From Oreocharis arfaki (taxonomy: Eukaryota > Chordata > Aves > Passeriformes > Paramythiidae), in NCBI GenBank assembly GCA_013398015.1, contig VZRR01008077.1, positions 4,792 through 68,791 of the forward strand: 64,000 nucleotides of DNA. Reading direction: 5' to 3'. Position 1 is the first letter of the stretch; each line of letters opens with the position of its first letter. The position numbers and the translations under genes were made by a program. Shown here in pieces: positions 39,466-49,800 of this stretch. Below the pieces are notes generated by a model. That model was not told the DNA's origin. It did not search any database and saw nothing but the letters and a program-made list of their open reading frames with translations.

Positions 39466-40944
39466 AAGGTATCTGCCATAGCTAATCTAGGTATAGAGGG
39501 TCAACTACAATTTTAAATTAAGCCGAAAGATTTGTTTCTTTTTTAAGTTAACATTTCCCAAGTATAAAGGTAAGGTTATTGCTATTCTTAAACGTGGGCA
39601 GTTGATTAATAGTTCTTCACAATGTGATGGAGCCCAAGCCCAGCAGAGCATATATTTGTATTGTTTTCTGTAATGAGTGTATTGATCTCTAAGAGGGATA
39701 TTGTTGGTGAGGAAGAAATGATCAAAACTGAAGTCTGTTTAACACCTGTTAAGTTTTACTGGTGTTGTCTTTTCAGTTGGTGAGATTCTGGATTGGATCT
39801 CAGAATCAAATGCACCTCTGTGCAGGGTGGCTAAGGAGCATTTCTGTTATAAAACAGGCATAACTACTGTGGTTAAGAGAAAGGAGTCAATGATAATAGA
39901 TCCTAAAACAGTGTGCTCTGATAAAAAATGAAGTTGTTAGCCCTGCTGAGCAAATCCTGGTGAAATATCTTGGGAGTGGTCCTTGTTTGCATTTGTCATT
40001 ATGCTTCTTGGTACGCTTTATGGATATGCTCATTGTTTTTGTTGAATGAAATTTCTGTCACACTTCTAATTTTCACTTAATTTTTCTAACCTTGCTTCAC
40101 TATTGCTGTATGGAAATGTTTGACCTGAGTTGGCCAGGGACTAGCCAGCAGCATATATTTTGAACCTTCATTTGCTCTTACCATTTGCAGTACACTGTAA
40201 AAAGAACAGTAGAAATCCTGTGGGCTAATTTCTGCTAATAGCCAGACATCACCAATAGCCTATGAACTGAATTGCTGGGGGCTGGATGAACATCCTTTGG
40301 AAGGCTGTTGACTGCTTGCTGTGTGCTTCTGTTCCCATGGCATCTGCTGTTGGCCCTGGGGAAGAGAAGAGTTTCTGGGTTGGGGTGGTCTTTGATCACA
40401 CTTCTTTCAGCTATTTCTACAGAAAACCCATTCAGCTCTGCTGAAGCTGTGGGCATAACTCTGCTCTGTTACTGTGGTTTAAAAGTGATGCTATGTGCCT
40501 GTAAAACAAGGCTGCAGTGGTGGTGCAGGTGGAGAAGAGGGATGGTTTGCTCATTATTGCTGCCATTCTCAAGGAGAACGTGGGAATATCACACAACTGG
40601 AGCAGTATTAGCTGCTTCCTGTCCTTTAGAAAGCATCTTTAGCCTACTATAATCACCATGCTCTGTTCTGAATAGAGTCTGTCATGTCACTTCTCATGTC
40701 CTCCTGCAGGCACTGCCTTCTGCGGACAACTGTCTTGCTGCAACTCCTTCATCTGTTGGCATTTCCCTTAACAAGAAGCTCTGTGGAGAAGTGTTCATTT
40801 TGTTGCAGCCTCCTTTAAAAAAGGGGTGTTTGGCACATTTCTAACTGAAGTCAAGCAGTTGTTGAACAGAATAAAGTTGTTTGATCTTGCTTCTGTTACA
40901 GTATATGCTACCCTGAGCTGCTAGGCTAAGAGCAACCCTGGCTT

Positions 40945-41180
40945 GTGTTTCGCGTGGCAGGCCTACACAGGCAGCTCCCGGAGGGGATAAATAACATGCT
41001 AATTGCAACAGAGCTTGACCCCTGGGCAGAAGTGGAGCTGGCTGCCTTGTGTCACCGCGAGGGAAGAGTTTCCATATAGGCAGTTACCCAGCGGAGTTAA
41101 TGAGCTGTGAACACACACCTACCCTGATTGTAGTTCACTGCTTGTGTCACCACAGCTCTGTCGCTGTTGTGCGCATCCTG
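40945..41180. promoter_or_regulatory. Candidate conserved non-coding regulatory patch
   Basis: This stretch combines several CpGs (TTTCGCG, CCCGG, CACCGCG, AGCGG) with GGGGATAAATAA, CTAATTGCAACAG and CCATATAGG, short motifs resembling GATA, homeodomain and CArG-like sites. Such mixed motif density is common in vertebrate enhancers, but conservation cannot be measured from one sequence. Confidence 0.25.
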
Positions 41181-42810
41181 ACTTCCTCAACTCTCCCATC
41201 TTTGGGATAACATCTGTGCCAGTATTCTGCTTATGTGACTATCTATGTGATCATACTTGTTTGCAAGAAACACAGATTTTGGTGTGACTTAAAGTCAGTT
41301 GTAATAATTTTTTGTTTATATATGAGAAGTCCCTCTTAGTCAAGCAAGCAAACTTTTACCTGAGTTTCAGGCGTTCCATAGGTTTAATTTTGTCTCGTTC
41401 ACCTTTGGATAGTAAGTCTTGCTGAAACCTAAAATAACTTGGCTCAAGATACTCAATGCGGATGTTTATCTGCTATTTCAGTTCAGGCCTGGTGGTGGTG
41501 TTCATCCACAGTGGTGTCTGATTGCATATATGGAGGCTTTCAAATGATTGTCACATCTCTGGTATTGTGAAGGCCTTTTTGTCCAGTTTTGGAGACCATG
41601 TTCCTGTGTAGGGTTTTGTATGGGAATTTCTATCTTTGGGAGCACAAGGCTTTTGCGTAGTTTTTGGGGTTTTTTTGCAAGTAGGTTAGTGATGAGAAGA
41701 CACTTAGGGGGCCATGGAATAGCTTTCCCAGTGGAGCTAGTATGTTCTAATGAACTTTATTCATGGGGTGTGCTTTAATCTCATCAGGCATAGCTAGCAG
41801 CTCTGGTTTGGCAAAATTAACTATTCTGCCAAGGCTTTGAAGTCAGTAATATTTTTTTCCCTTCTCTTAACAAACCCCATTACACTTTCCGTAGTCTGAC
41901 TGTGGCTTTGGCCAGGCTGCAATGGGAACAGGGAAGTAGATCAGCCATTGTGGAATAGCAGGACCCAGAGTCATCCAGGATCAGGAAAGGCATGGTTGGT
42001 TGAAACCAAGAATGCTTAGGAAAAGCTGAAGGTTTTAGGAGGAGGTCCTCTATGGAGGCTCACGAGGAGATAGAGCTTTTTTGTGTCTGTGTCCTGAATT
42101 AAGTATATGACATTAACTTTCAAGGGATGATGAAAATGAGATAAAATTGAGAGGTCTTTCATTTTACAGTCAATGTGAGCTTTTCACTGGGTCTGTTGGA
42201 GTGGGCGAAGGATGAACCATGAAATTCTTTAGCAGGACAAGCTCAGCTTTTCTTCTGTTTTGGTGGAGAAATAGTTCTCTTGTGAAGGTTTTTGCTATGG
42301 AAGTCACAAAACTTCCCTGTTGGAAAACAGCTAAGAGTGTCTCTGTCTAATTAGCCAAAACACTTTAATCCTCCTGCTAGACTACCTGCAGATAAGCCTT
42401 CAAGCACAGTACATGTTGAATTTCAGCGGGGAAATAGGTGTTTGGAAAAATTAAGAAGATAAATACGATACATTGTTCTAATATACTAAAAACTTAGTCC
42501 CTTCCTCCTCTTGCTCTTCAGACCTTCAGTTTTGCACTCACTTACTGTTTGGATTATGGTATGTTATTACAGAATTGCTAATTAATTCTCTAGTTGAATT
42601 TACACCACTGTGACTCTTAAGTACTTTAATGGGAGCTACTGTTAGCTCTGCCACAGAGGAGAAATTCTTTCCCCCCAAATATTTGAGTTCTTTCAGGAGG
42701 GCATCACAACTTCAAATTTCAGTGGGAAGCTGCCATGCTACAACAGTTTCTACTTAATTTCCATAGGAGCTACTTTCTAATGCTAATTTCACGCTTGATA
42801 AATACAGTTC

Positions 42811-42830
42811 CTTGTTGCCTAGGCAGCAAG
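42811..42830. promoter_or_regulatory. RFX/X-box-like palindrome
   Basis: The core GTTGCC-TA-GGCAGC (42814-42827) matches the RFX X-box layout (GTTGCC, short spacer, GGCAAC) with one mismatch in the second half. The whole 20 bp is an almost perfect palindrome with one mismatched pair. It lies in unique intronic DNA. Confidence 0.4.
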
Positions 42831-44555
42831 TTACGGCACAAATGTTCATTACTGCACCACTGGTTAATGAGTCTCTAGTGTTCTGAAGAAATTAAGTGAG
42901 TTTACTCACTTTAATCTTAAGTCACCCCCAACCTAAGAAACCAATCTGCAAAATGTTTCCAGTTCGACCTGGGACCTGAGTGTAAAGAGAGTGTAACCAG
43001 AAGAACTTTCAGAAGCGTTTGGTACAGCGCTGCCATGGTAAATGCACGCTTCTGCCTTGGTTGTTCTTTTAAAGGTCTGCTGGCTTACAAGGATGTCTTT
43101 GCTATGAACAGCAAAATATGTAAAACTCTACAACTGAGATACCTAGAAATACACTTCTTGTCAACATTTGTAGTCTTTCTTAGCGTTGTCTAGCTTGGCC
43201 AAGTGAGCCTGACAGTCTCTAAGCAACTTCAGAGTCGTGTTTTTGTGTGCCTACAGAGCTTTGTGTCCCATCTTTCCCAAATTTACTGTAAAACAAATTA
43301 GGGCATATTTGATTTGATGTCTTGAGGCAACACTAATATTTTTCGATATGAATGTGTCAAGGAACCTTTTGCCAGTGGCTGGTTTTGCACCAAATTCTCC
43401 ATTTCCTTTTTTTATAGAAGGTCTCATTTGTAAAGATTTGTTCAAGTTGATTCAGTTCACATGTAATTAAGGCAAGAATTCCTTGGTGTTCAGTTGGTTG
43501 AGAGTGGGCTCTGCTTGTTGACCTTTTCTTTGGTGACTCAGCGTGGAGAACTCAACACTTCCCTGCCAGGCACAGACCATTGTTAACTTCTATCCCGTTA
43601 TTATTTTTCATTTAAAAGCCAATTTGCTCTTTTGCCTTCATTCCCTGTCATACACATTATTCCAACTGTTAAATAATATGAAAGTTTGTCTTTGGCAGGC
43701 TGCACATGTCATCTTGCCTTGGGAAATCAAAGGGGAAGATTACATAACAGCTGACAGTGAATTTGGCTCCAGGATGTCATTAAACTAATGAACACTGAGT
43801 TTTCTTTCCCAGCCACAATATTCTTGAGTTCCAAACTAAAAAGTCTTTTAATGTGTAACCTAGAGTGCATGTAGGTGAATTGCAAAACTTAAGGAGCTTT
43901 CTGATCCTACTCCATAAACCAGAGCCTAATCCTTGGTTTAAAAAGTGGAAGTACAATCCAGGTATATGGAAGTTAGTTGTTTCTAAGTGAATTTAGAATA
44001 ATTTAATTTCAATTTTTTTTTCTGTCTCTAAAGTTACAGTTCCCTAAATTTGATGTGGGCTGGTATTTTCTCTCTGGGGGACTCCCATATTGCCTATTTC
44101 GATGCAAGAACATATTGTCTTTATTTGTGCAAAGCTTTTAAAAATAAAAACCTAAGAAGAGGGAAGGCCTAGTACAACCACATAATAATTAAATGCTTTT
44201 AAAAACTCACAAAGATGTTAGAATAAAATTCTACTGCTGGCATACATGTATTAACTGAAACAAAAAAACACTGGCCTAGAATTGCTAAATTCACCTTTTT
44301 ATCGTTGGAGAGTCTTGATGCTTCTGTAAAATGAGAAGAAGGGAAATGATAACTTTCATTGTGTTTGAAAGCATAGTTTTGTGTGAAGCAGCAGTTTAAA
44401 ACATCATACAACTTTTCCACTGGCATTTATTGAAACACTATATTTGACTGCACACGGTGCTGGCTTTGTGTTGGGGCTACAACATCATAGGTCTGTTGTC
44501 TGTTTGTTGTGTTATAAGCACCCTAACTACTGTAATATCAATACAAGTCAGAATA

Positions 44556-44958
44556 CCCTAACCCTCACATTAACCCTAGCCCTACCCTTACCCAACCCTA
44601 ACCCAACCTTTACCCTATCGCTAACCCTAACCCTACTCTAACCTAATCCTAACACAAACCTAACCCTAATCCTAAACCTACCCCTAACCGTACTGCAACC
44701 CTAAGCCTAAAACTAACCCAACCCAAACACTAATGCCAACACTAATCCAACTCTAACCCTAAGCCTAAACCAACCCTAACCCTAACCAAGCAGTAACTGT
44801 AACCCTAACCCAGCCCTAATCCTACCCTAAACCTAACATTAACCCTAAAATTAACCCTACCAAACCCTAACCCTAAACCTACCATAACCCTAACCCAACC
44901 CCAACCCTAAAACTAACCCTAGGGAAACTAACTGTAGCCCTAACCCAACCCTAACCTA
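44556..44958 (-). repeat. Degenerate interstitial telomeric repeat block
   Basis: About 400 bp consists almost wholly of CCCTAA and near variants (CCCAAC, CCTAAA, CCCTAC, CACTAA), the C-rich telomere strand, so TTAGGG reads on the minus strand. Perfect runs are at most two or three units, and many units carry substitutions or indels. This is an old interstitial telomeric sequence, not a chromosome end, because unique sequence follows on both sides. An outlying CCCTAA lies at 44521. The low-complexity Leu-Thr frame across it is an artefact. Confidence 0.95.
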
Positions 44959-45588
44959 TTGGTTGATGCCAGGGTCATTTTTATTAAAAACGCACCAGTT
45001 TTTCTCCTAAAGCTGTGGCAGGCTCTGCAGGGCTCCTGTGGCCACGCCTGGTCATTGATCTCATGGTACCTTCCAATTTGAATTTAGTCTCTTTGCACAG
45101 AACTTGTCTCCTTTCTCGTTGCTCCATCAAGAAACTGTTGTTTTGTGCAGGATCAAGGCAAGTGACTCATGTTCTCTGAAAATCTGTTCAGAGTCAGAAT
45201 CTGCTTAAAATTAAGAGCAAAATAAGGAGCACATGCTCCTTTTGGATAACTTGGTGCTTGCAATCTTGTGTTTGTGCTGCACAGGCCGAGTGGGTCAAGC
45301 TGGAAACTGGAACTACAAATGAAAAATATACGGTCCGACTTACTCAGTGTTTAAGCCTGTAGTAAATCTGATGTACTGTTCTGCTTGCTTTGTATGCGTA
45401 GCCTACCCTGCTCAGTGTTCAGAGGCAAAAAGTGTATTAACACTTAATATAAAATACTTCAGGTTGGACATAGTGTTCAAGGTGCTCGCTGAGTGTACAA
45501 AATGTTTTGTTAAATGTTCAGGGCCACCGCCACAGGGAAAACGATTGCAAGTGTACTAAAGCAGAACTGAGACCTTGAAGTGGCTACC
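44959..45588 (+). other. Unique spacer between telomeric block and LTR
   Basis: About 630 bp with no recognisable coding sequence or repeat family. It begins directly after the last CCCTAAC-like unit. Confidence 0.6.
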
Positions 45589-46005
45589 TGAAAACAGAGG
45601 CTACACAAGATCAAGAGAATGAAAACAGGTATTTATTGAAGGGCCTTCAAAGGTATACCCTGGGCAGTCAAATGCCTCCAAGGGGCTCCACCCAAGATGG
45701 ATGCTGGGTCACAAGTTTTTCACACTTTTATAAGTTTGGTCCATTTGCATATTAGGGTTAATTCTCCAATTATAATTTCAGGTAGGGATGTAATTACCCC
45801 AGGTTTGCTCCCCCTGTCAGAGGCTTTAGTTTACATATTTTGGGGCCTGGAACAACAAGGTGTCGTTGGAGAGCAAACCTAGAGAGGGTTTGTTATGTCT
45901 AATCAGAAGGAGGGAACAGTAGCTAACAGGCTGTATGAAGTTTCAGAGTTACATACTAAGCAGTACAGGATTTGAAAAATATAAAAGTTAAAACCTAAGG
46001 CATCA
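45589..46005 (-). mobile_element. Endogenous retrovirus 3' LTR
   Basis: On the minus strand the element begins TGATGCC and ends TTTTCA, the TG...CA termini of retroviral LTRs, over 417 bp. It has the expected order: a TATAAAA box (plus-strand 45726-45732), about 90 bp further an AATAAA polyadenylation signal (45632-45637), then a short U5. A polypurine tract abuts its start at 46006-46017, which marks it as the 3' LTR. It resembles passerine-type avian LTRs from memory, but the family is not assigned. No second LTR was seen in the window. Confidence 0.88.
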
Positions 46006-46017
46006 TTCCCCCCCTTT
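46006..46017 (-). other. Retroviral polypurine tract
   Basis: The minus strand reads AAAGGGGGGGAA directly before the LTR start TGATGCC. This is the plus-strand DNA priming site of reverse transcription and fixes both LTR boundary and orientation. Confidence 0.85.
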
Positions 46018-46022
46018 AGAAG

Positions 46023-46048
46023 CTTGACAAGGCCTCTACCTTGTCAAG
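46023..46048. repeat. Perfect 10-bp inverted repeat beside the polypurine tract
   Basis: CTTGACAAGG (46023-46032) and CCTTGTCAAG (46039-46048) are perfect complements separated by six bases. In retroviral orientation the hairpin would sit just upstream of the polypurine tract. Confidence 0.8.
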
Positions 46049-46112
46049 ACTGTATTCTAGATAGATACGAACAATATGTGTCCAAGAGCAGTATATATCT
46101 AACAACAGTGTG

Positions 46113-46131
46113 TATATATATATATATATAA
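46113..46131. repeat. (TA)n microsatellite
   Basis: About nine TA units inside the ERV internal region; repeat growth here probably contributes to loss of the reading frame. Confidence 0.85.
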
Positions 46132-46850
46132 AAAATTATAATTACAACTACTGTAAACAATTCTTTAATCCAGGGCCAGTTTGGTAATGATGAAATCAGA
46201 GTGTGGAAGATATAATCAGAGCTCAGTGTGTTATCTTTGAATGCTATCTAATGTAAGATCTGAGTTGGTTCTCAAATTGTAGACAAATTTTGCTGATCTT
46301 TCCACTTTGAGCTGTGATCCACATGATACAGATGGCAATTGTTAGCTCTGTAACCAAATGAATGTCTTTGGATACTCTTTGGACTAGAATCATATGCAAA
46401 TTTTAGTTCCAAACCTGAGTCTGGGTTACCAACTGTGTAGATAGCAAGCACAGGGGAAGAATCATTTAAAGCTGTGATGGGCTCCTCTGCCACCACCAGT
46501 GCCAGGTTAGTGAGTCTGGGTGGCTGGATGAAGTTAGGTGAAGTCAAAGTCACATCCTGGTATCTTCGCTTTGCTGAGGTGTTCCCAGGTCGCACTGTGT
46601 GTACATTCCACTGCACCTTCTCTGCCTCCAGGCACCTGTGGCTGCAGCTTTCTGGAATCAGAAGCAGCATCTTTGAATCTAGCAGCATTCAGCTGACTTA
46701 TCTTCGTTGAATCCATCCAGTTTTTATTTATTTGCAGTTCCTATTCTTTTAACTCATTTAATTTTATCTCCACAGTAACCTGAGACATTCTCATCCATGG
46801 CTTTAGTGCATGTGGCTACCCACCTCCTTGATTGTTTTGACTTTGCTATC

Positions 46851-49800
46851 ATGCTTTATCTTAAGAACATGAGAGAAATAGGAGTACATTTGGAAAAGCA
46901 TTTAGGAAGGCAGGATTTGACAGTAATCTAAAGTGCTGTCTTGGCTCAAGATAGGTTCAGCCTGCAGCTAGTACAGTGCCTGCTTCTTTAGGCTTCTGTA
47001 GTGGCCAGATAGATTACCTTGTTAATCTGTTCTATTGCCACCAAATGTGGGGGAAATATTATTTTAGAAATAATTGTAAATTGTGCTTTAAACAAATACC
47101 CAAATGTGGGTAGTTTCAGTGTCTTAGGTAAATAGTGACCATTGTTGTACTGATTCAGTCCACGTGTAGCTACGTGACCATCCTTGACTTGTCTGGCTGA
47201 ATTCCTGCTCACCTCCTCACTTACTAAATAAACATTTCTTTTCTGAAAAGAAGGTAAACATTATCTCCCTTTCTATTAATTTCCTTCCCCTCCTTTTCCC
47301 ATGTCTTTTAATATCAGCGTTAGTTAATGGTGTGCATGAATTTAAAAATTCTTTTCCCTGCTTAGTCATGTCTTTTCATTGTCTTCCTCGAGGACTTTGT
47401 GACTTGTCTTCAAAAATGCAGACCAGGGGCATAAGACCATAGTTGAAGAGAGTATGACACAAGCTATAACAAGGTTTAGCTATGTATTTTTTGACAGAAG
47501 ATGGGTTATTTTTATACCAACAGTTACAGAGAGAGCTGAGCTGACTTTCCTTGGGCTAATCTTAAAAACTCAGAATGCAGGAGATCCCTTTGCAGAGATT
47601 TTCCTGACTGCTGTGGGCCTGAAGCTAGCACATCCTGTCTACTTGTGCTAATCTCCTGCTCTACTTAGGCTGACAAGCTGCAGGGTCTTGCAGATCTGTC
47701 CTGGGTTGAGTTGTCACTGTAGCCTGTTTTCTGCTTTAGACATGCTCTTTGCATGTGCCTGATGGATACTTCCAGTCCTATATAGGATCTGCAACTGGGA
47801 GTATGGTGTTGTAGGGCTTGTCTCTTGGCTGGAAGCAGATGGTGATGATAATTTCACCTAGTCCCTTTCTCCCAAGACTTTGTGTCTCGGTGTAGTTTTC
47901 TCATGAACTTCAATGCGATGACAAGTTTAATAATATATGGTTGGTTTCAGTGTCCAAAGGACCCTCCTCTACTTCCCATCTTGTAGAGCTAAGAGTAAAT
48001 TTTCTGTGGGTGTTATCAAGTGTATTTGTCTCTTGCTTTGCCTGGTACCAAGTCTACATTTTTCAGGGTGATGCTTGGTAGCTTTGAAACCAAAGCAAGC
48101 TCTGACTTGCTGACCGTTTTTGCTGTGTTTTTTTACCCAAGGTGCATTATAGTCAGGGCAACTCAAATGATGTCTCATCTTTCTATCTGGAAATACTGTT
48201 CTGGTGAAAGCTGACACTGACTGTTTTATCTAGGTTTTCTGAAGAAACACATTCTATCCATTCTGGATGTCTGCATTTGAAAAAAAAAATAGTATACTGT
48301 GCTCTTTGTGCTTTTATTGCTCACCTTCTCCAGTGTTGTCCCTAAATGATATGGGCGATCCCAGGGTACTTTGACTTTTGAGCAACCTTTGCCTTCTCTG
48401 TGGATTTTGAATGTGTTCTTTGTAGTAATTCTGCTGTCAGGATGTTATTTCATCCTCTGGCAGCTACTGCAACATTAAGTATGTAAACTTCTTTTAGTGT
48501 CAGAGGCACATGGACACTGAAAGCAGAAAGGAGAGGTGCAGGTGCAGGTAAGGGAAAGGTGATGCTTGGCCTCTGCATAAACCAGGTTATGTTTCAGTAG
48601 GAAAACTTGCCTTGGACCAGATAAGTCCTGTTATCTCTTGAGCTATTTCTGAGGCAGCATCAGACCACAGTACCTCTCCAGGTGCATGTTGTTTTCAGGC
48701 AATTGAGAGCTCCCCTGATTTGATGTGTGTACTTGTTCTGCTACTGCTGGGTTCACTACCTGGCATCTGAGAGCCACTCTGGAGGGATTGATAAAGTCAA
48801 AGCACCTGTGAGGGCACCTTTGTGTTTATTACAGCAGCAAGGGTTGGTTACCCTAGAATAAAGTCTTGTGCTGTAAAGGTACAGGATGCAGGGTAATGGC
48901 TTGCCCTGATGCCTCAGGATGCAGTCTCAGTGGTCTGGGGAGAGGTCAGTAATATTTGACACCATAGCTACAAGGAGGCTTTTTGGGAGCAATGGTTTTC
49001 AGTATTAGGGATGATAGAGGGCTGTGAAGATTGGTCATGTGAGAAGGGAGAGCAGACAAGCAAAGATGAAGACACTGCAGTTAACATAGAAGAAAACTTG
49101 TGAAGGTATCTGCTCAGCTACTCTCTGGCTCCATTTAGCTTCTCTCTTCAGTCTCCTGAGGCAGGGAGGAGAGAAGGTGCCAGGACAACCTGATGTCTTG
49201 TATGGAGTCATCAGGTGGTCTCACTTGCCCCATTCAGAGTCCAGTGATAGCCGGAGTGAGATACACAGCAAGCCTCCTTCCCTCCTATGCTCCAGTGCAG
49301 GGACACCTGGGTGTGTGGCCTGTCTGGGCTGCACGTGCAGTACAAGGGACACTTTTCAGTGTCAGCAAGCATCTGATCTCATTTTGTACAAAGGGTCATG
49401 AATATATAACCCAGCTAGGCTCTGAACCTGACATGGCATCTACCCTGGCTTCACTGTGCCTCAGGTCTTGTAAGCATGATTTTTTTGGTGAGAATGCTAG
49501 GTTTGAAAGATGTCTGGAGCAGACTTTCTTTAGTGACTATTTTTGCAAAAAAATACAGACTGGACTATGACCAAACTTCTCATTCTGGTCATTCCATTTC
49601 CAGAAGTAGGTTAGAAGTAGGCTGAGATGAATGTGTGCCTTGTCCAGTTCCTCCTCTCTTCTGCAGGGAGAAACTCTGTTTGAGGCGGAGGACATGGGAT
49701 TGCTGGAGTTTGTTAACTTCATGGGGGAAAGATCTGACCTTATTGCTGTCTCATCATGGGTAAAAAAATCATAGCAAATTTAGTGACCCTCTGGAAGGAA

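Larger units (their letters stand above)
31136..44555 (+). other. CNNM2 intron 1, third portion
   Basis: Unique intronic sequence without a recognisable gene. Minus-strand frames at 35045-35542 (165 codons) and 36312-36659 have no family signature. Points of note are the undetermined base at 36001, a CpG cluster at 36481-36540, a CpG- and GATA-containing patch at about 40945-41180 and an RFX-like palindrome at 42811. The rest holds nothing that I can identify. Confidence 0.7.
46018..46850 (-). pseudogene. Decayed ERV internal region, probably the 3' end of env
   Basis: This region lies upstream of the polypurine tract in retroviral orientation, where env is expected. On the minus strand a Trp/Pro-containing segment leads into a run of about ten hydrophobic residues and then cysteines (plus-strand about 46105-46190), which looks like the membrane anchor and tail of a transmembrane subunit. 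It is broken by stops and frame changes around the TA repeat at 46113-46131. A 138-codon minus frame (46272-46688) and a Lys/Asn-rich segment near 46720-46800 may be earlier env sequence, but I cannot match them to a named family. No gag, pol, primer-binding site or 5' LTR was recognised. The right boundary is a guess. Confidence 0.5.

Noticed and set aside
39177..39479. Minus-strand frame with a His run
   Set aside because: The His run is encoded by the TGG microsatellite at 39451.
44444..44641. Leu/Thr/Pro repeat protein-like frame
   Set aside because: It is the translation of the telomeric CCCTAA block.
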